From assembly GCA_016946835.1 (NCBI GenBank), contig JACVTC010000127.1, positions 1 to 64,000 of the forward strand: a stretch of 64,000 nt of DNA, given 5' to 3'. The stretch comes from Neocallimastix lanati (nom. inval.) (taxonomy: Eukaryota > Neocallimastigomycota > Neocallimastigomycetes > Neocallimastigales > Neocallimastigaceae). The notes beneath the pieces were generated by a model. The model ran no database searches. It had not been told where the DNA came from and was given only the letters and a program-made list of their open reading frames with translations. Below, piece by piece: positions 25,580-37,220 of this stretch (within the stretch, counting starts at the first letter, position 1; every line of letters starts with the position of its first letter). Made by a program: the position numbers and the translations under genes.

Positions 25580-26489
25580 TTTAATTCTTATTTGTGTGAA
25601 TTTAAATTTTAACTTTAATCATTAATTAATGAATGAATGAATTTTTTATTACTTAAATTTATAATCAAAATTTTAAATATTAACTATTTTTATTAAAATT
25701 TTATATATTTCTTTAAATTTTTGTTTTATTTGATATGAAGTTTTTTATTAAGAAGGTTCATTTATAAATAAATATAAAATAGGTTAACTAGCCATGTTCA
25801 ACATCATGAAATTTACATGTATTTATACTAAAAATGTGGCTTGTTCTAGAATACTTTTAATTAATTACATTATATTATTGTTTATATTAATAATTTATAT
25901 GATCATTATTCTAGATTCATTTAATATATAAATTCACATATTGTAACAAATTTTTATTAATATTTGTTAATATTAGGAATTTGGAAATTTATATGTTAAC
26001 TTTATTAAATGAATATATTATGATTAAGGGTTATTATTGAGCTACTTATATTGTTAACTAAAGATTAAACTAATACGAATTTACAGGTATTTATATGTTT
26101 ATAATGTGGCTTGTATATTTAATTTATTACAATATGCATTAACATATTTGACAATGTATTAAATAGGCTTCAATTAAGTTATGATATTTTAATATATTTT
26201 TAATAAATATGACACTTTTTTCATATGTTTCACCTATTCTAACATTTTATATATCAAATGGATTAACCATTCCAAACCTTAATAAATAAAATAAAAATAA
26301 TTTAATTTAAAATATACAATAATTGAAAAAATATATTTATATTTATATATTTATATAATATAATATAATATAATATAAAATTGTTTAAATTTTCTGTAAT
26401 TTATTTTATTTTATTTTATTTTATTTTATTTTATTTTATTTTATTTTATTTTATTTTTTTTTTTATATATTATTTTATTTTTTTTTAAA
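24922..26489. other. AT-rich spacer with microsatellites and dispersed AATGTGGCTTGT motif
   Basis: Contains a (TTATTATTAATTTTTTTT)n-like minisatellite (about 25405-25500), long T runs, and a (TTTTA)n run (26403-26458). The motif AATGTGGCTTGT, preceded by a TTTACA.GTATTTATA-like block, occurs near 25836 and 26102, and again near 27644. These may be relics of one LTR family. No gene is seen. Confidence 0.5.
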
Positions 26490-27245
26490 GATAATTATTT
26501 TAGTGATTGCTATGGATTTACTGAAGACGAATTAAAAAACGTGTTATTCAATTTTAGTATTTCTGATAGCAAAGAAAAAAGTGACAGTGATAACACAAAA
26601 GATGGAATTAAAGAAAGACTTAAAAAAAAAAAATATTGTGGATATTTTTATTTTTCTGATAAAGGTATTATTAAAAATATTTATTATCCATATTATATAA
26701 TAAAATTCTTTCAGAAAAATAAGAATAAAAGCGATAATTTTGAATTATCCAATTATTGGATTTATTCAGAGAAAAATGAAGAATTAAAAAATCTTCTTAA
26801 AATTAGTATCCTTAATTTTGATGTAGAATTTTTAAATTTATTATGTGGTAAAATAATTGAATTTTCATTTGATAAACTTTCACTAATTGAATAAAATTAT
26901 TTAACATATGAAGACCGCTAGAAAGTTTTATATTTTTTTTGGTTATTTAACAGTAGCAGACGAAGAAGAATATAAAGAAAATATAAAAAATATGAATAAA
27001 TTAATTATAAAAATTTCATCAAATAACCCTAAAGTAGTTAAATATTGATGCAGATGAAATTCAAGAATATAAAAATAAATTAATTAAAAAAAAAAAAAAA
27101 AGAAATCGAAAGATATAATATATTTTAAAATTCCAAATAGAGAATTTTTAGAATATTTACGCCATTTTATTGATGAATTAAATCATCAATAAATATATAT
27201 CTAAGAAAAAGACACTTTTTTCAGTAAATGATATTCTAAATGATT

Positions 27246-27250
<5 letters not shown>
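26490..27250 (+). pseudogene. Truncated copy of the AAA-ATPase-like gene (C-terminal segment)
   Basis: Similarity to residues about 964-1197 of the intact gene starts at FSDCYGFTEDELKNV near 26496 and runs through an open segment (26541-26894) with ISDSKEKS, GIKERLKKK, NKGIIKNIY-like, FELSNYWIYSEKNE and LNLLCGKI. An in-frame TAA at 26892 and later frame changes (near 26920, 27045 and 27100) break it; IYFKIPN and a DELN ending are still recognisable up to about 27185, followed by a KKKTLFSVNDILNDF segment. This last part shows what the broken C-terminus of the main gene once continued into. The N-terminal modules are absent. Confidence 0.88.
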
Positions 27251-27292
<42 letters not shown>

Positions 27293-27337
27293 TTAAATAA
27301 TAACAATAATAATAATAATAATAATAATAAATAATTA

Positions 27338-27373
<36 letters not shown>

Positions 27374-27375
27374 TT
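27246..27375 (+). repeat. (AAT)n microsatellite
   Basis: Runs of AAT separated by AAATAATTAAAT spacers, directly after the truncated AAA-ATPase-like copy. It is probably a simple-sequence expansion. Confidence 0.9.
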
Positions 27376-27582
27376 AAATTATAATAAATAAATATTTATT
27401 TTCTTATAATTGTATTTCGTTGAAAATATTTATTTTTATCTTATGTTAAGATTTTTATTAATCACACTTTATATTTATTATATTAAACGAATTCACATAC
27501 ATAATATAATTTATAAAGAGCAAATTTATATTTCTATCTAAAATAATTTTACATTGATTCATTATTATGTATATTTTTTAAT

Positions 27583-27660
27583 GATATACGCGGGAGTATT
27601 GCATTTCGACATAATTTATGTTTGATCATTTATTCATGTATTACAATGTGGCTTGTAAAA
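27583..27660 (+). mobile_element. LTR- or TIR-like segment, inverted relative to 28720-28796
   Basis: GCATTTCGACATAATTTATG at 27601-27620 is the exact reverse complement of 28758-28777. Diverged similarity continues for tens of bases on both sides (TATACGC outside, TACAATGTG inside). The pair brackets a MULE transposase fragment. The right copy lies next to a copia 3' end, so these may be oppositely oriented copia LTR relics and not MULE terminal repeats. Confidence 0.55.
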
Positions 27661-27809
27661 ATAAATGAATAGGAATAGGGTTAAATTTATTTTTATTTTT
27701 ATTTTTATTTTTTTTTTTTTTAATTTTAAAAACATTTACAGTAAAAAAATATATATATATATAACAAAGTAAATAAAAAATAAATAAAAAATAAAAAAAA
27801 TAAATATTT

Positions 27810-28160
27810 TAATAAGACTTATTTATATAAATATGATATTCAATATTGGAATTATTATAACGATATAAACCACATAACAAATAATACTTTAGAATCTTTT
27901 AACAATTACTTAAAAAAATTGTTTTACAAAAAACCTTCTTTATATGAATTGATTTATCATTTAAAAAGAGAAGAATCTTTATCTTACAATAATTACAAAA
28001 GGAAAATTGAAGGAGTTTGGAAAAAAAAAGAATATTAACAAAAACTGATGAAATCAATGATTTCATTAAAAAATACAAAAAAAAAGGAATCCGATTAATT
28101 GATAAAAAATGTGAAAAAATGATATCATTGATTTATGGTATAAATGTTTAATAGAATTAA
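27810..28160 (+). pseudogene. MULE-type transposase fragment (C-terminal)
   Basis: Plus-strand frames read YDIQYWNYYNDINHITNNTL, then ESFNNYL and KKPSLYELIYHLKREES. This matches the conserved W-N and T-N-N..E.F-N...L....P.L pattern after the catalytic core of Mutator-like transposases. A frameshift in the A run near 28021 precedes a further recognisable tail. Stops and the missing N-terminus make it a fragment. Confidence 0.75.
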
Positions 28161-28204
28161 ATACACTCTAAATATATGAATAATAATTAACTAGAATGTA
28201 TATA

Positions 28205-28370
28205 TTTTAAATTATATTTATATCAATATCAATATATTTTATTAATATCAATATCAATATATTTTATTAATATCAATGTCAAAATATTTCATTAATATTA
28301 ATATCAAAATATTTCATTAATATCAATATCAAAATATTTCATTAATATCAATATCAATATTTAAATTTTA
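28205..28370 (+). repeat. Short tandem repeat, about 30-bp units
   Basis: Five or so units of the form TATTT(T/C)ATTAATATCAATATCAA, with G/A and T/A substitutions, just after the MULE fragment. Confidence 0.85.
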
Positions 28371-28923
28371 TCAATAATAAATATTTAATATTATAATAAA
28401 TTTTATTTTATTATTAAATTAATTTAATAATAAAATATATAATTTTATTTATTTTATTTGAATAAAATAAAATGGAAAGATTTTATTATTAAAATATTTA
28501 ATAATAAAATATAATAATAAAATAAAATTAAAAAAAAATAAAAATAAAATAAAATTCTCAACAGAAAACTTATTTATTCTTTTTTTGTTTTTATTTTATT
28601 TTTTTAATGCTAAAATACATTTATTCTTTTATTTATTCTTTTTTTTTGTTTTTATTTTTTTTTTTAATGCTAAAAAACAATAAATAAAAATATACGTTGA
28701 AAATAGTGGCGTATTACATATATTATGCACATTGTACAAAATTTTATGATGATTATACATAAATTATGTCGAAATGCTTCACATTCGATATACGCCACAA
28801 TATACATAAATTTATTTTTTTTTATAATTAAGTTTTTTTTTTTTTATACTTCTATTTACGTTAATTTTATTTTATATTTATTTATTATTTATTTTATTTA
28901 TTATATTAAACTTATTTCTAACA
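28371..28923 (-). mobile_element. Probable copia LTR (3' LTR of a minus-strand element)
   Basis: On the minus strand the sequence starting at 28923 is TGTTAGAAATAAG, immediately preceded by a purine-rich tract (AGGGGAGA, 28925-28932) and, further upstream on that strand, by a copia C-terminal remnant. This is the PPT-LTR junction layout. The LTR body includes the 28720-28796 segment (GTCGAAATGC) and GGCGTA motifs. The far end is not defined: A/T-rich sequence and two copies of a TTTTAATGCTAAAA-type block (about 28600-28680) follow. The extent given is the maximum plausible one. Confidence 0.5.
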
Positions 28924-29220
28924 TCTCCCCTGTAAGTTTAATACTCTTCTATTCTTGCTAATAAAATATTTCTCTAATTGTTTCATTACAGATTCATTTA
29001 AATATTTTGTTAAAAAGTCAAGCCAAATTATTTTTCAATTTTTATATAATTTAATTTTTTTTTTTTTTTTTTTTTAATTAATTTCTTTTATTTTGTGATA
29101 TTTTAAATTTATATGTCTCTGACTTTTGATTATATACTTTCGTTCTTACTATTATAAATTGTGGCTTTATTTATCTGACATTTAAATTTATATATTTTAT
29201 AGTTATACCTCTTGAATAAA
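28924..29220 (-). pseudogene. Decayed copia RNase H/C-terminal fragment
   Basis: Minus-strand frames contain IYNSKNES near 29140 and LTKYLNESVMKQLEKYF near 28960-29010, like the copia C-terminal pattern D-N..I..S.N followed by LTKYL. It is interrupted by a T run (29053-29075) and by stops. It ends at the PPT next to the LTR-like sequence at 28923. Confidence 0.55.
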
Positions 29221-30371
29221 AAAAAAAAAAAAAAAAAAAAGTTTTATAATTTAGTAATTTTGAGTTTTTGTACAATATAACGAAAGGGAAGTTATATAAA
29301 AAAAAAAGGAAAAATAAAAGAAAAAATTTTTATTTTCGTGGTGGTTAATTTAAATTTTATTTATTATTTAATAAATTTTTGGTATTAAAATTTTATATTA
29401 AATAAAGTTTTCATTATAAAAAATTTTTTTTTTTTTTTAAACATTAATGGAGCATCCATTAAAGTTGGATTTTATAAAAAATAAAAAGAAAAAAAAAATT
29501 AATACATTTTGTTAATATTTTAAAAAAAAATAAAAAAAAAAAAATAAAATAAAATAAATAGTTAAAATAAAATTTAAATTTAAATTTAGAAATATAAAAA
29601 TATAAATATAAAAAATAAAAATATAAATATAAAATATAAATATTAAAAATAAAATAAAAAAAAGAATAAATATAAAATATAAATATTAAAAATAAAATAA
29701 AAAAAAGAATAAATATAAAATATAAATATTAAAAATAAAAAAAAAAAAATAATAAAAAAAAAAAAAAAATAAAAAAAAAATAAAAATAGTCAATAAATTC
29801 AATCAAGATGAAAATTAATATTCTCTATTTAATTTTTTTTTCTTTTATCGGTTTACCTACATTTATTATATAGTTTATATATTTCATTTTTTTTATTTTA
29901 TATTATATTTGAATTTTTTTTTTTTAAATAATGATAGTATTAAAAAAAAATAGTTTTACAAATATTAATTATTTTTAAAAACTTAAAATATTTAATAAAG
30001 TAATGGATTAAATCTTTTTTTTTTCTTTTTTTTAAATTATTCATAATATAATAAATTTATTTAAATTAAATTAATTTGAAATTTAAAATTTATAAAATTA
30101 TCTGATTTTGTTTCAGAAAATTCTTTTATTTAGAATTTTTGGGAAAAAAAATTTTTTTATTTTTTTTATTATTTTTATATATTTATTAGTGTTAGAAGAC
30201 AAAAAATAAAATAAAATAGATAAAGAAATATATTATTATTTTTGCTACACCAAAATATTGAGTTAAAAACTATAAGAAAAAGAAACTTGAATGGTCATCA
30301 ATCTACGGTCATTACAAAATAAATTATAAAAGTATTTTTACAAAATAACCAATAATTATGGTCATATTTTC

Positions 30372-30405
<34 letters not shown>

Positions 30406-31009
30406 TTTGCCAAATAATGTAAAAATTTAATAACCTGTCAATGGATATTTATATTTTTTTTTTTTTAAAAAATATAAAAAAGTGGGGGAGGAGCATTTCG
30501 AAAATTTACATAAAAAGTTTCATTTCGGAAAAGTTTCATTTCGCAAAAAAAATTTTTAAAGTTAATAAATAAATAAATTAATAATAAAACAAATAAATAA
30601 TATATATAATTTAAATAAATAACTAAATAAATAAAAATAAATAAATAAAACTATTGTATTATTTTGTTATTTCAAATTTTAAATTAATTATTAAGTGAAT
30701 AATTATATAAATTATATAATGGTTAGATTTTATGATTTTAATTCTTTTATTTAAATGTTATTAATAAAAAAATTATATAAAAATATAAATGTTATTAAAA
30801 ATATTAAATATTATTAATAATAATTCTTTTATTTAAATGATATTAAAAAAAATAATAATTATAATGATAAAATTATTAATTAAACGTATTTGAATATTTA
30901 TTTAAACTGTATAAATTTAATAAGCTTTATAAATTAAATTTTTGAATGACAGAATTCTGATTATTTCGTTTTGTTATTCCTCATTTTTTAATTATTTATT
31001 ATAAAATAA
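29221..31009. other. AT-rich spacer with simple repeats
   Basis: Poly-A and poly-T runs, a minisatellite of about 42 bp in three copies (29612-29745), and a short GTGGGGGAGGAG patch followed by three CATTTCG motifs at 30482-30545. No gene is seen. Confidence 0.5.
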
Positions 31010-31990
31010 TATTTATATTATATTATTTAAATCAGTTAAACAATCAAACCACAAATTAATAGTATTATTTCTATCACATTTAGTATCAATTAACTTGGTT
31101 TCAATATTTTTGTAGCGTTCAATTAAGACACTGATTTCATTAGCTTTATTTATTGCTCTTTTTTTTATTTTCTAAATTCCTCTTATTTTTCTTTGATAAT
31201 CATAATATGGTAAATGTTCAAGTTCATTTAATTTATCTATTAATTTATAATAAGATGGTATTGTTAGAAATAAATTATTTAAATAACTATTGATTCTGCA
31301 ATTATAATATTATTGTTACATGTATTAGCATTTTTTTTTTTTAATTTTTTAAATATTTTATATATTTCTTTTCTTTATTTTGTAATATTGCAAAAGAAGT
31401 AGTGTAAAAACTATCTAATTCTTTAGCGTAAGTTCTTGTAATAAATATTTGATAACTAAATTTAGGGGCAATAAAAAATGTACCATCAATAAATATGTCA
31501 TCATTATATTCTCTAAATAATTTTACTTGAAAAGGAGATTGAAAAATTATTAAATTAATATTTTTTGAATATCATAAAATTTTCACCTCACTTTGTTTTA
31601 TAATATTTAGATTCATTAGGAATTTCAGTTAATGTTGTTTCATTGGATGGTAGTTTTTATTTAAATTTCTTGATATTTGAGGTTTAATTGAATTATATTC
31701 TGAACATATAAATCTCATTTCCTTAGAAATTTTATTATATAGGGGTTTTATTTTTATACCATAAGGAATTGAACTTTTTTTCAATTCCATCTTTAATTTT
31801 ATGTTTCATTATAGATAGAGATACATCGTATTCTTTTTCAGGATGATTATGTGAACTATCATATTTTAAGATTTCTTTCTTATCATTTAAAATAATAAAA
31901 GATTTACATTTATTTCTGTACATAAACTTTTGAATTATCTTTTCTTATATATAAAAAATTAAATTTATATTTTTTATTAATAATAATTTA
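31010..31990 (-). pseudogene. FLYWCH zinc finger + MULE transposase, degraded
   Basis: On the minus strand, from 31985 downward, the sequence reads KFNFLYIRKDN, then after a frame change the open segment 31923-31735 with NKCKSFIILN and KYDSSHNHPEKEYD: the Cys and HNH-type ligands of a FLYWCH finger. Further on come EYNSIKPQISRN, FQSPFQVKLF, and EYNDDIFIDGTFFIAPKFSY near 31470-31520, which holds the first catalytic Asp context (DGTF) of MULE transposases, then FITRTYAKELDSFYTTSF. A C-terminal part with NTINLWFDCLTDLNNI lies near 31030-31080. Stops, frame changes and an apparent internal deletion near 31300 inactivate it. It is the same family as the plus-strand fragment at 27810. Confidence 0.82.
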
Positions 31991-32190
31991 TTTTTTTCCT
32001 TTGTTAGACTCACTTATATCAATAATAAGATTTTTTTCTATTTCTATATTTTTATAAATATTTTTTAATTATATAATTAAAATTATTATATTAATTATCC
32101 AATATTATTCTAAATACTAATTTTGAAAAATTAATTTTTCAATTATTTGTAAAAAAAAAAATAAATAAATAAAGAATGCAATAGTAGTAT
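31991..32190. other. AT-rich spacer
   Basis: A/T-rich flank between the transposase relic and the pentanucleotide repeat. Nothing recognised. Confidence 0.4.
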
Positions 32191-32194
32191 AAGT

Positions 32195-32738
32195 ATACAA
32201 AATAAAATAAAATAAAATAAATAGTAGAAATATGAATATAAAGTACAGATTTAATAAAATAAAATAAAATAAAATAAAATAAATAGTAGAAATATGAATA
32301 TAAAGTACAGATTTAATAAAATAAAATAAAATAAAATAAAATAAATAGTAGAAATATGAATATAAAGTACAGATTTAATAAAATAAAATAAAATAAAATA
32401 AAATAAATAGTAGAAATATGAATATAAAGTACAGATTTAATAAAATAAAATAAAATAAAATAAAATAAAATAAAATAAAATAAAATAAAATAAAATAAAA
32501 TAAAATAAAATAAAATAAAATAAAATAAAATAAAATAAAATAAAATAAAATAAAATAAATAGTAGAAATATGAATATAAAGTACAGATTTAATAAAATAA
32601 AATAAAATAAAATAAAATAAAATAAAATAAAATAAAATAAAATAAAATAAAATAAAATAAAATAAAATAAAATAAAATAAAATAAAATAAAATAAAATAA
32701 AATAAAATAAAATAAAATAAAATAAAATAAAATAAAAC
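32195..32738. repeat. (AAAAT)n pentanucleotide array with five interspersed 36-bp units
   Basis: A long AAAAT run is interrupted five times by the same unit, TAGTAGAAATATGAATATA followed by AAGTACAGATTTAAT (starting near 32221, 32284, 32347, 32407 and 32561). The first four spacers are short, equal AAAAT blocks; later ones expand to over 100 bp. This makes a two-level tandem repeat. Apparent ORFs of Phe-Ile-Leu-Phe-Tyr on the minus strand are artefacts of it. Confidence 0.95.
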
Positions 32739-33749
32739 TTTTCAATAACATGAAAATCCACATTTTTTTGAAAAATAATATGGATTTTAGGGGGAAACAA
32801 GATATGATGAATTATTTTAGCTTTTATTAAAAAAAAAAAAAATGAAGCAAATATTATTAAATTCCCATAAACAATTAACAAAATACACCTAATTAACACA
32901 ATTACTAACATAATGAAAAATCAATATATTCGGATATTTTAATAGTTATCGTTAAAATTACAAAACAAAAATATATAAAAAGTTAACTCTAATCTATAAA
33001 GTGGATTATAATTGAAAGTGATGTAAAACCCAATATATAAAAGGTATTCACACAATTTGAGATGGTACAATATCACTCCTTCAAGAGGAAGGTTTCCATC
33101 ATACAAATGGTAATATATAAACCATATATTATAAGAGATGTTTTAGAAATATCTAATATTAACGGTATAATAATATTAAATATTTAGTTTTAGGAGGAAA
33201 TTATTTGATTACAATTATAATTAAGAAATTATTTTTATTTTAACAATATTTAAATTGAATTAAAGAAATTAATAAAATGTTAAAATATTTTATTCATGTA
33301 AAATTATAAGGTTAATTTAGAATAGAAATAATTAATAACTTAATAATATAAAGTTAATATTATAAAATGCAATAGCTTTATATATACATATTCACCAGTA
33401 AACAAATTTAATCATTATAGAATAACTAGGTTTAAGGGGAATATTACAATTTGTTATATTAATAAATAGAAAACTTATATTTTATAATTAACTTTAGACT
33501 TAGTTATAATGTCCTCCTCCAGGATTCGTTTACAAGACAAATCTTAAAGTTAGGCTGAAATAATGTTAGAAAATAAAATATAAAATTTAAAATGTAAATT
33601 TCTTCTAAGTGCTTAAAACAAATTGATAATAATAACACATGATATTATATAATTATTCATGAAATAGAATAAAAATAGTTTTACATAATAATAAAGTTAT
33701 ATGATAAAATAAGTTTAATAAGTTAATATTGATAAGTAATAGACTAAGG
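32739..33749. other. AT-rich DNA, possible LTR of the adjacent Ty3 relic
   Basis: About 1 kb without coding potential. The less AT-biased patches near 33045-33120 and 33505-33560 sit where the 3' LTR and flank of the minus-strand Ty3 relic would be, but no paired LTR or TG...CA boundary could be fixed. Confidence 0.35.
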
Positions 33750-35970
33750 TCAAGTAATATAATAAATAATTTTATAAAAGTCATATAAATTTAAAGTTCT
33801 TTAGCTCCAGGGTCTTCGACACCTATGGGTATTTGACTAAGATTGAAAATAATTTAAGAAAAAATTCGAGTAGTTGGTAGATTCTTGTATTGGATTATTG
33901 TAACTTAATTCTGTTGAGTAGAGAAAATCATTCCAGTTTGAACCTCTGGGATTTGTGTAATATCAAAGATATAGCTTAATAATCAAGTTCATCCTCTCCA
34001 TCAAACCGTTAATTTAATGATGGAATAGAGAAAAAAAAATTTTTTAAAGTAATATTAAGTCCTTTAAAGACAGTGGTTAAAAATTCGAAGTAAATTGAGA
34101 GCCTCTATCGAAAATAATATCATCGGGGAGACCATGGTAGAGAAAAATATGGTTGACGAATATGGAATCAGTATCAGAAGCAGAAGGAACATTTTGGGAA
34201 TGGAATTAAGTGATACTGATATATCTTAGTTAAGCGATCATTAATAAAGTCCATTGAAACACACGACCAATGATGTTTGTTGATGTCAAGTGGATTAAAG
34301 AAACTACACTATTAGCAAATTACTGAATTCTATATCAACTATGAAGGGAATTTAGAATTGATTTTATCAAAAGCTTTTTAAGAATCAGAAAACCATATAA
34401 ATTTTTACATTTTTACTAAAAAGAATATTACGTTAGAGAGCTAGTTTAACGAATATGTCAATAATAATTAACTAGTCTTTAAAATGATTGAAGGTCTTTG
34501 GTATTAGTAAGGCAGGCTATTTTAAAATAAATGAAACTTTAGCGGGATCCATATAAATACTGTTTAGCTGATATACTACGCTTAAGAAAATCAAGAAAAG
34601 TTATACGCAATTCGCATTTTTCAAGTTATGCCTATAGTCTAGCGTTTCTTATTCCAGTAAGTACTTCGGTAATATGTATGAAAAGAGATTCCAAGTCAGG
34701 AGAAAAAAGATGATATTGTATATGTAAACAGAAAACAAACATAGCAATGTTGTTTTCGAAAGCGTTATTAATAAAGTGTTGAGAAAACATAGGAGAATTT
34801 TTAAATCCAAAGAGCATAACATGGTATTCAAATTATTTATAAATACAAGTGAAAGCAGTTTTGTATTTATGGCCTTCCCTAATTGAAATAATATTAAAAA
34901 CCTAATGTATATTTATTTTAGAGAAAATTTTATCTATGAGAAGATATTCAACATGTAATTGATTAATAGCATTTGGAACGACTCTTGAAAATTGATCTCT
35001 TAAAGTCTGCAATAATCAAAAGCTAATCAAAATTTTTTTTTTGAATATAAAGGAAATTAGATGGATAATGGTAAGATTTTTTTTCAAGAATTTATTTATT
35101 ATCACCAATTCCTCCAATTTCAGGGTGATTTGTATCTGGAGAGTACAGAATATTATTTTCTATTACAAATTATATATCCATTAAATTTTTGGTGGAAACC
35201 GAAATCGAGCAAGAGTTTAATTTTTTGTTATGGATCTAAGAATATTTTGGGTGAATTCAAATATTGGAAACTTTAAATTTAGTTTGTTTGAATCCTTTGA
35301 TCTGGGAACGGTCATAGGTTCAGGGTTAGTAATATAAGAAGTGCTTTAGTTAGATTTTTTTTGTTTTTTTTTGATTTCACAATTATTAAAAGAATGATCA
35401 GATCATCCTCAATGCAAACAAAAATTTTCTTTTATTTTTCTTTCCTTTTCTTCATTTGTCAAAGATTTATGATACTTTAATTTGGAATTTTTCTTGTTCA
35501 TATACCATTCTTTTTTATTATTATCAATTTTATCGGTTTGATTTGATTTATTACAGCGATTAGAAAACTTTTTGTGAGCTGAGAAGAGACCATTAATCCT
35601 GGAAGCTATGGTTTGCATAGCTATTAGAGATCTTGGTCTTTGAAAAATTTTCCAAAATTCTTGTGGTGATGACATCCTGTGATCCAAAGAGAAAAAATCC
35701 ATCTTTTCCTCCTTATTCCATGAAGGTTCGTCGGCTTACCTTTTGAATTAAAGAATGTAGTTTCCAGTGTCTCCTAAGCATTTTATGTCTTGAGCTTTAG
35801 GTTTGCCATAAAGATGGAATCGTAGTTACCATAAACCAATTTTATTCTCTCTAATAGTAAACATGGATCTTGATTTTCCATGAGAGAAGCTGCCCAATTA
35901 ATTGAATTTCCATAGAGCCTAGATACGATATATATTACTTAAGTTTCATCATTCTCAAATATTTCTAATT
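33750..35970 (-). pseudogene. Decayed Ty3/gypsy element (gag, RT, integrase remnants)
   Basis: In minus-strand order: gag core-like YGNSINWAASLMENQDPCLL near 35870-35930; gag C-terminus with a broken zinc knuckle (FCLH...SDHSFNNC) near 35385-35425, preceded by an open 97-codon stretch (35702-35409); RT fragments REGHKYKTAF and YHVMLFGFKNSP with QHFINNAFENN near 34730-34880; and integrase pieces GLPDDIIFDRGSQFTS near 34090-34135 and HPL-NGLMERMN near 33990-34010. The order gag-RT-IN is normal for Ty3, but stops and shifts occur throughout. RNase H could not be recognised. It is a separate insertion from the element at 37221. Confidence 0.8.
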
Positions 35971-36775
35971 AATCATAAAGATAAAGTTCATTTTTTTTGC
36001 TTAAAATCCTTTTAAATAGTGATTGTCATTGAGATACCCGCCTTTGCAATCTAAAAGTAACTTTCGAAATTGTAAATAAGATATTATAAAATTAAAATCC
36101 TGTAAACCAACACTATTTTATTAGAATATTAATTTCTTAAATTTGTTAATTTTATATTTGATAACTATAAAATAGAAATATCGGGATACCAAAAAATAAG
36201 CAATAGAAGCAGAAATTAAACAGTAGGAACTGAAAATAATGGTTGTAGATACTAAAAATAAAACAATGAACAGGGTGTATTAAAAAGATGTCGTGTTTTA
36301 TATAGAAGGTGCTTTCATTGTATTAAGTTGGTTAATTTCAATTTCACAATTTAAATATTAACTAATATTAAGTTAAATATATATTTTTGTAATTTTTAAA
36401 TATTCTATTTTTAACATTAATAATAAATTAATATCAGTATTATTTTAAATTATTAATTAACTATTACAAAGTTTAAAAAAGTAATGATTATATTATATTT
36501 TATGTCCATTATAAGGTTATTGAGTGTATATGTATTTCATGAAAATCATATATTAATAATTCAATAGGTATTTTCATTATTTATATATTATTATAAATTC
36601 TTCAAAGGAAAATTGTTGAAAATGAATATTTTTTAAATATAAAGTGTTTATTTAAATATTATTTTATTTATTATAAGTTATTATTTTATTCTTAATTAAT
36701 TATTGTTGAATTATAAATATATAATTCGACTTATTGACTTAGTAATATTATGACTATACAATTTTCTCTCTTTAT
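35971..36775. other. AT-rich spacer between two Ty3 relics
   Basis: No coding sequence. It may include the 5' LTR/leader of the relic at 33750-35970, but no LTR boundaries were recognised. Confidence 0.4.
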
Positions 36776-37220
36776 TTTGACAATCAACTTGGAAGGTATC
36801 ACACCTTCTTAAACACTCAATATAACCTTCCAACGTCTGTTTCTATATGGGTAAGATATAGATATCTTCCTTAACTGAAGGTCTCACTTGCTGCATTAAT
36901 AGTAACCTTTTCGAATCGTCAGTGAGCTACAAAATCTTGCCTAATTTGTTGAACTCAATGAGATACTTTTAGGCCTTTCCCCCATTCATACCTAAGCTTA
37001 AGCATAGCGGTCTTCACCTGCTTTTGAGTTCGCTCATAAATTCTTGCTGCAACCTTTCTATTAATCTTTGTGGTTGCCGATCATGGCGTTGCTTAAAAAT
37101 CTCGAACATCTGGTACCATTTTTTAGCAGCTCCATATAGATGGTCCTCAATGAAGTACAGCATTGCCATAGGCTTGGCTTGATAATATCTCTAGTGTTTT
37201 CCAAAGTATTGGTTTAGTAT
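36776..37220 (-). pseudogene. Older retroelement gag, 3' part (interrupted by the chromovirus)
   Basis: The minus strand reads AMLYFIEDHLYGAAKKWYQM near 37090-37170, a Retrotrans_gag-like core, then QPQRLIERLQQEFMSELKSR and, after stops and shifts, YLIEFNKLGKIL, LLLMQQVRPSVKEDIYIL and LEGYIECLRRCDTFQ. The composition is clearly less AT-rich than the surroundings. The 5' portion of the same gag appears to be at 45207-45897, on the other side of the inserted element. Confidence 0.72.
37216..37220. repeat. Target-site duplication AGTAT (left)
   Basis: AGTAT directly before the TGTAAAG start of the left LTR. It matches AGTAT at 45202-45206 after the right LTR. Confidence 0.9.

Noticed and set aside
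28725-28961. 78-codon plus-strand frame with hydrophobic stretches
   Set aside because: Lies across a probable copia LTR and its purine tract; T-rich sequence gives spurious Phe/Ile codons.
32375-32911. Long minus-strand open frames of Phe-Ile-Leu-Phe-Tyr repeats
   Set aside because: Translation of an (AAAAT)n pentanucleotide array, open in more than one frame.
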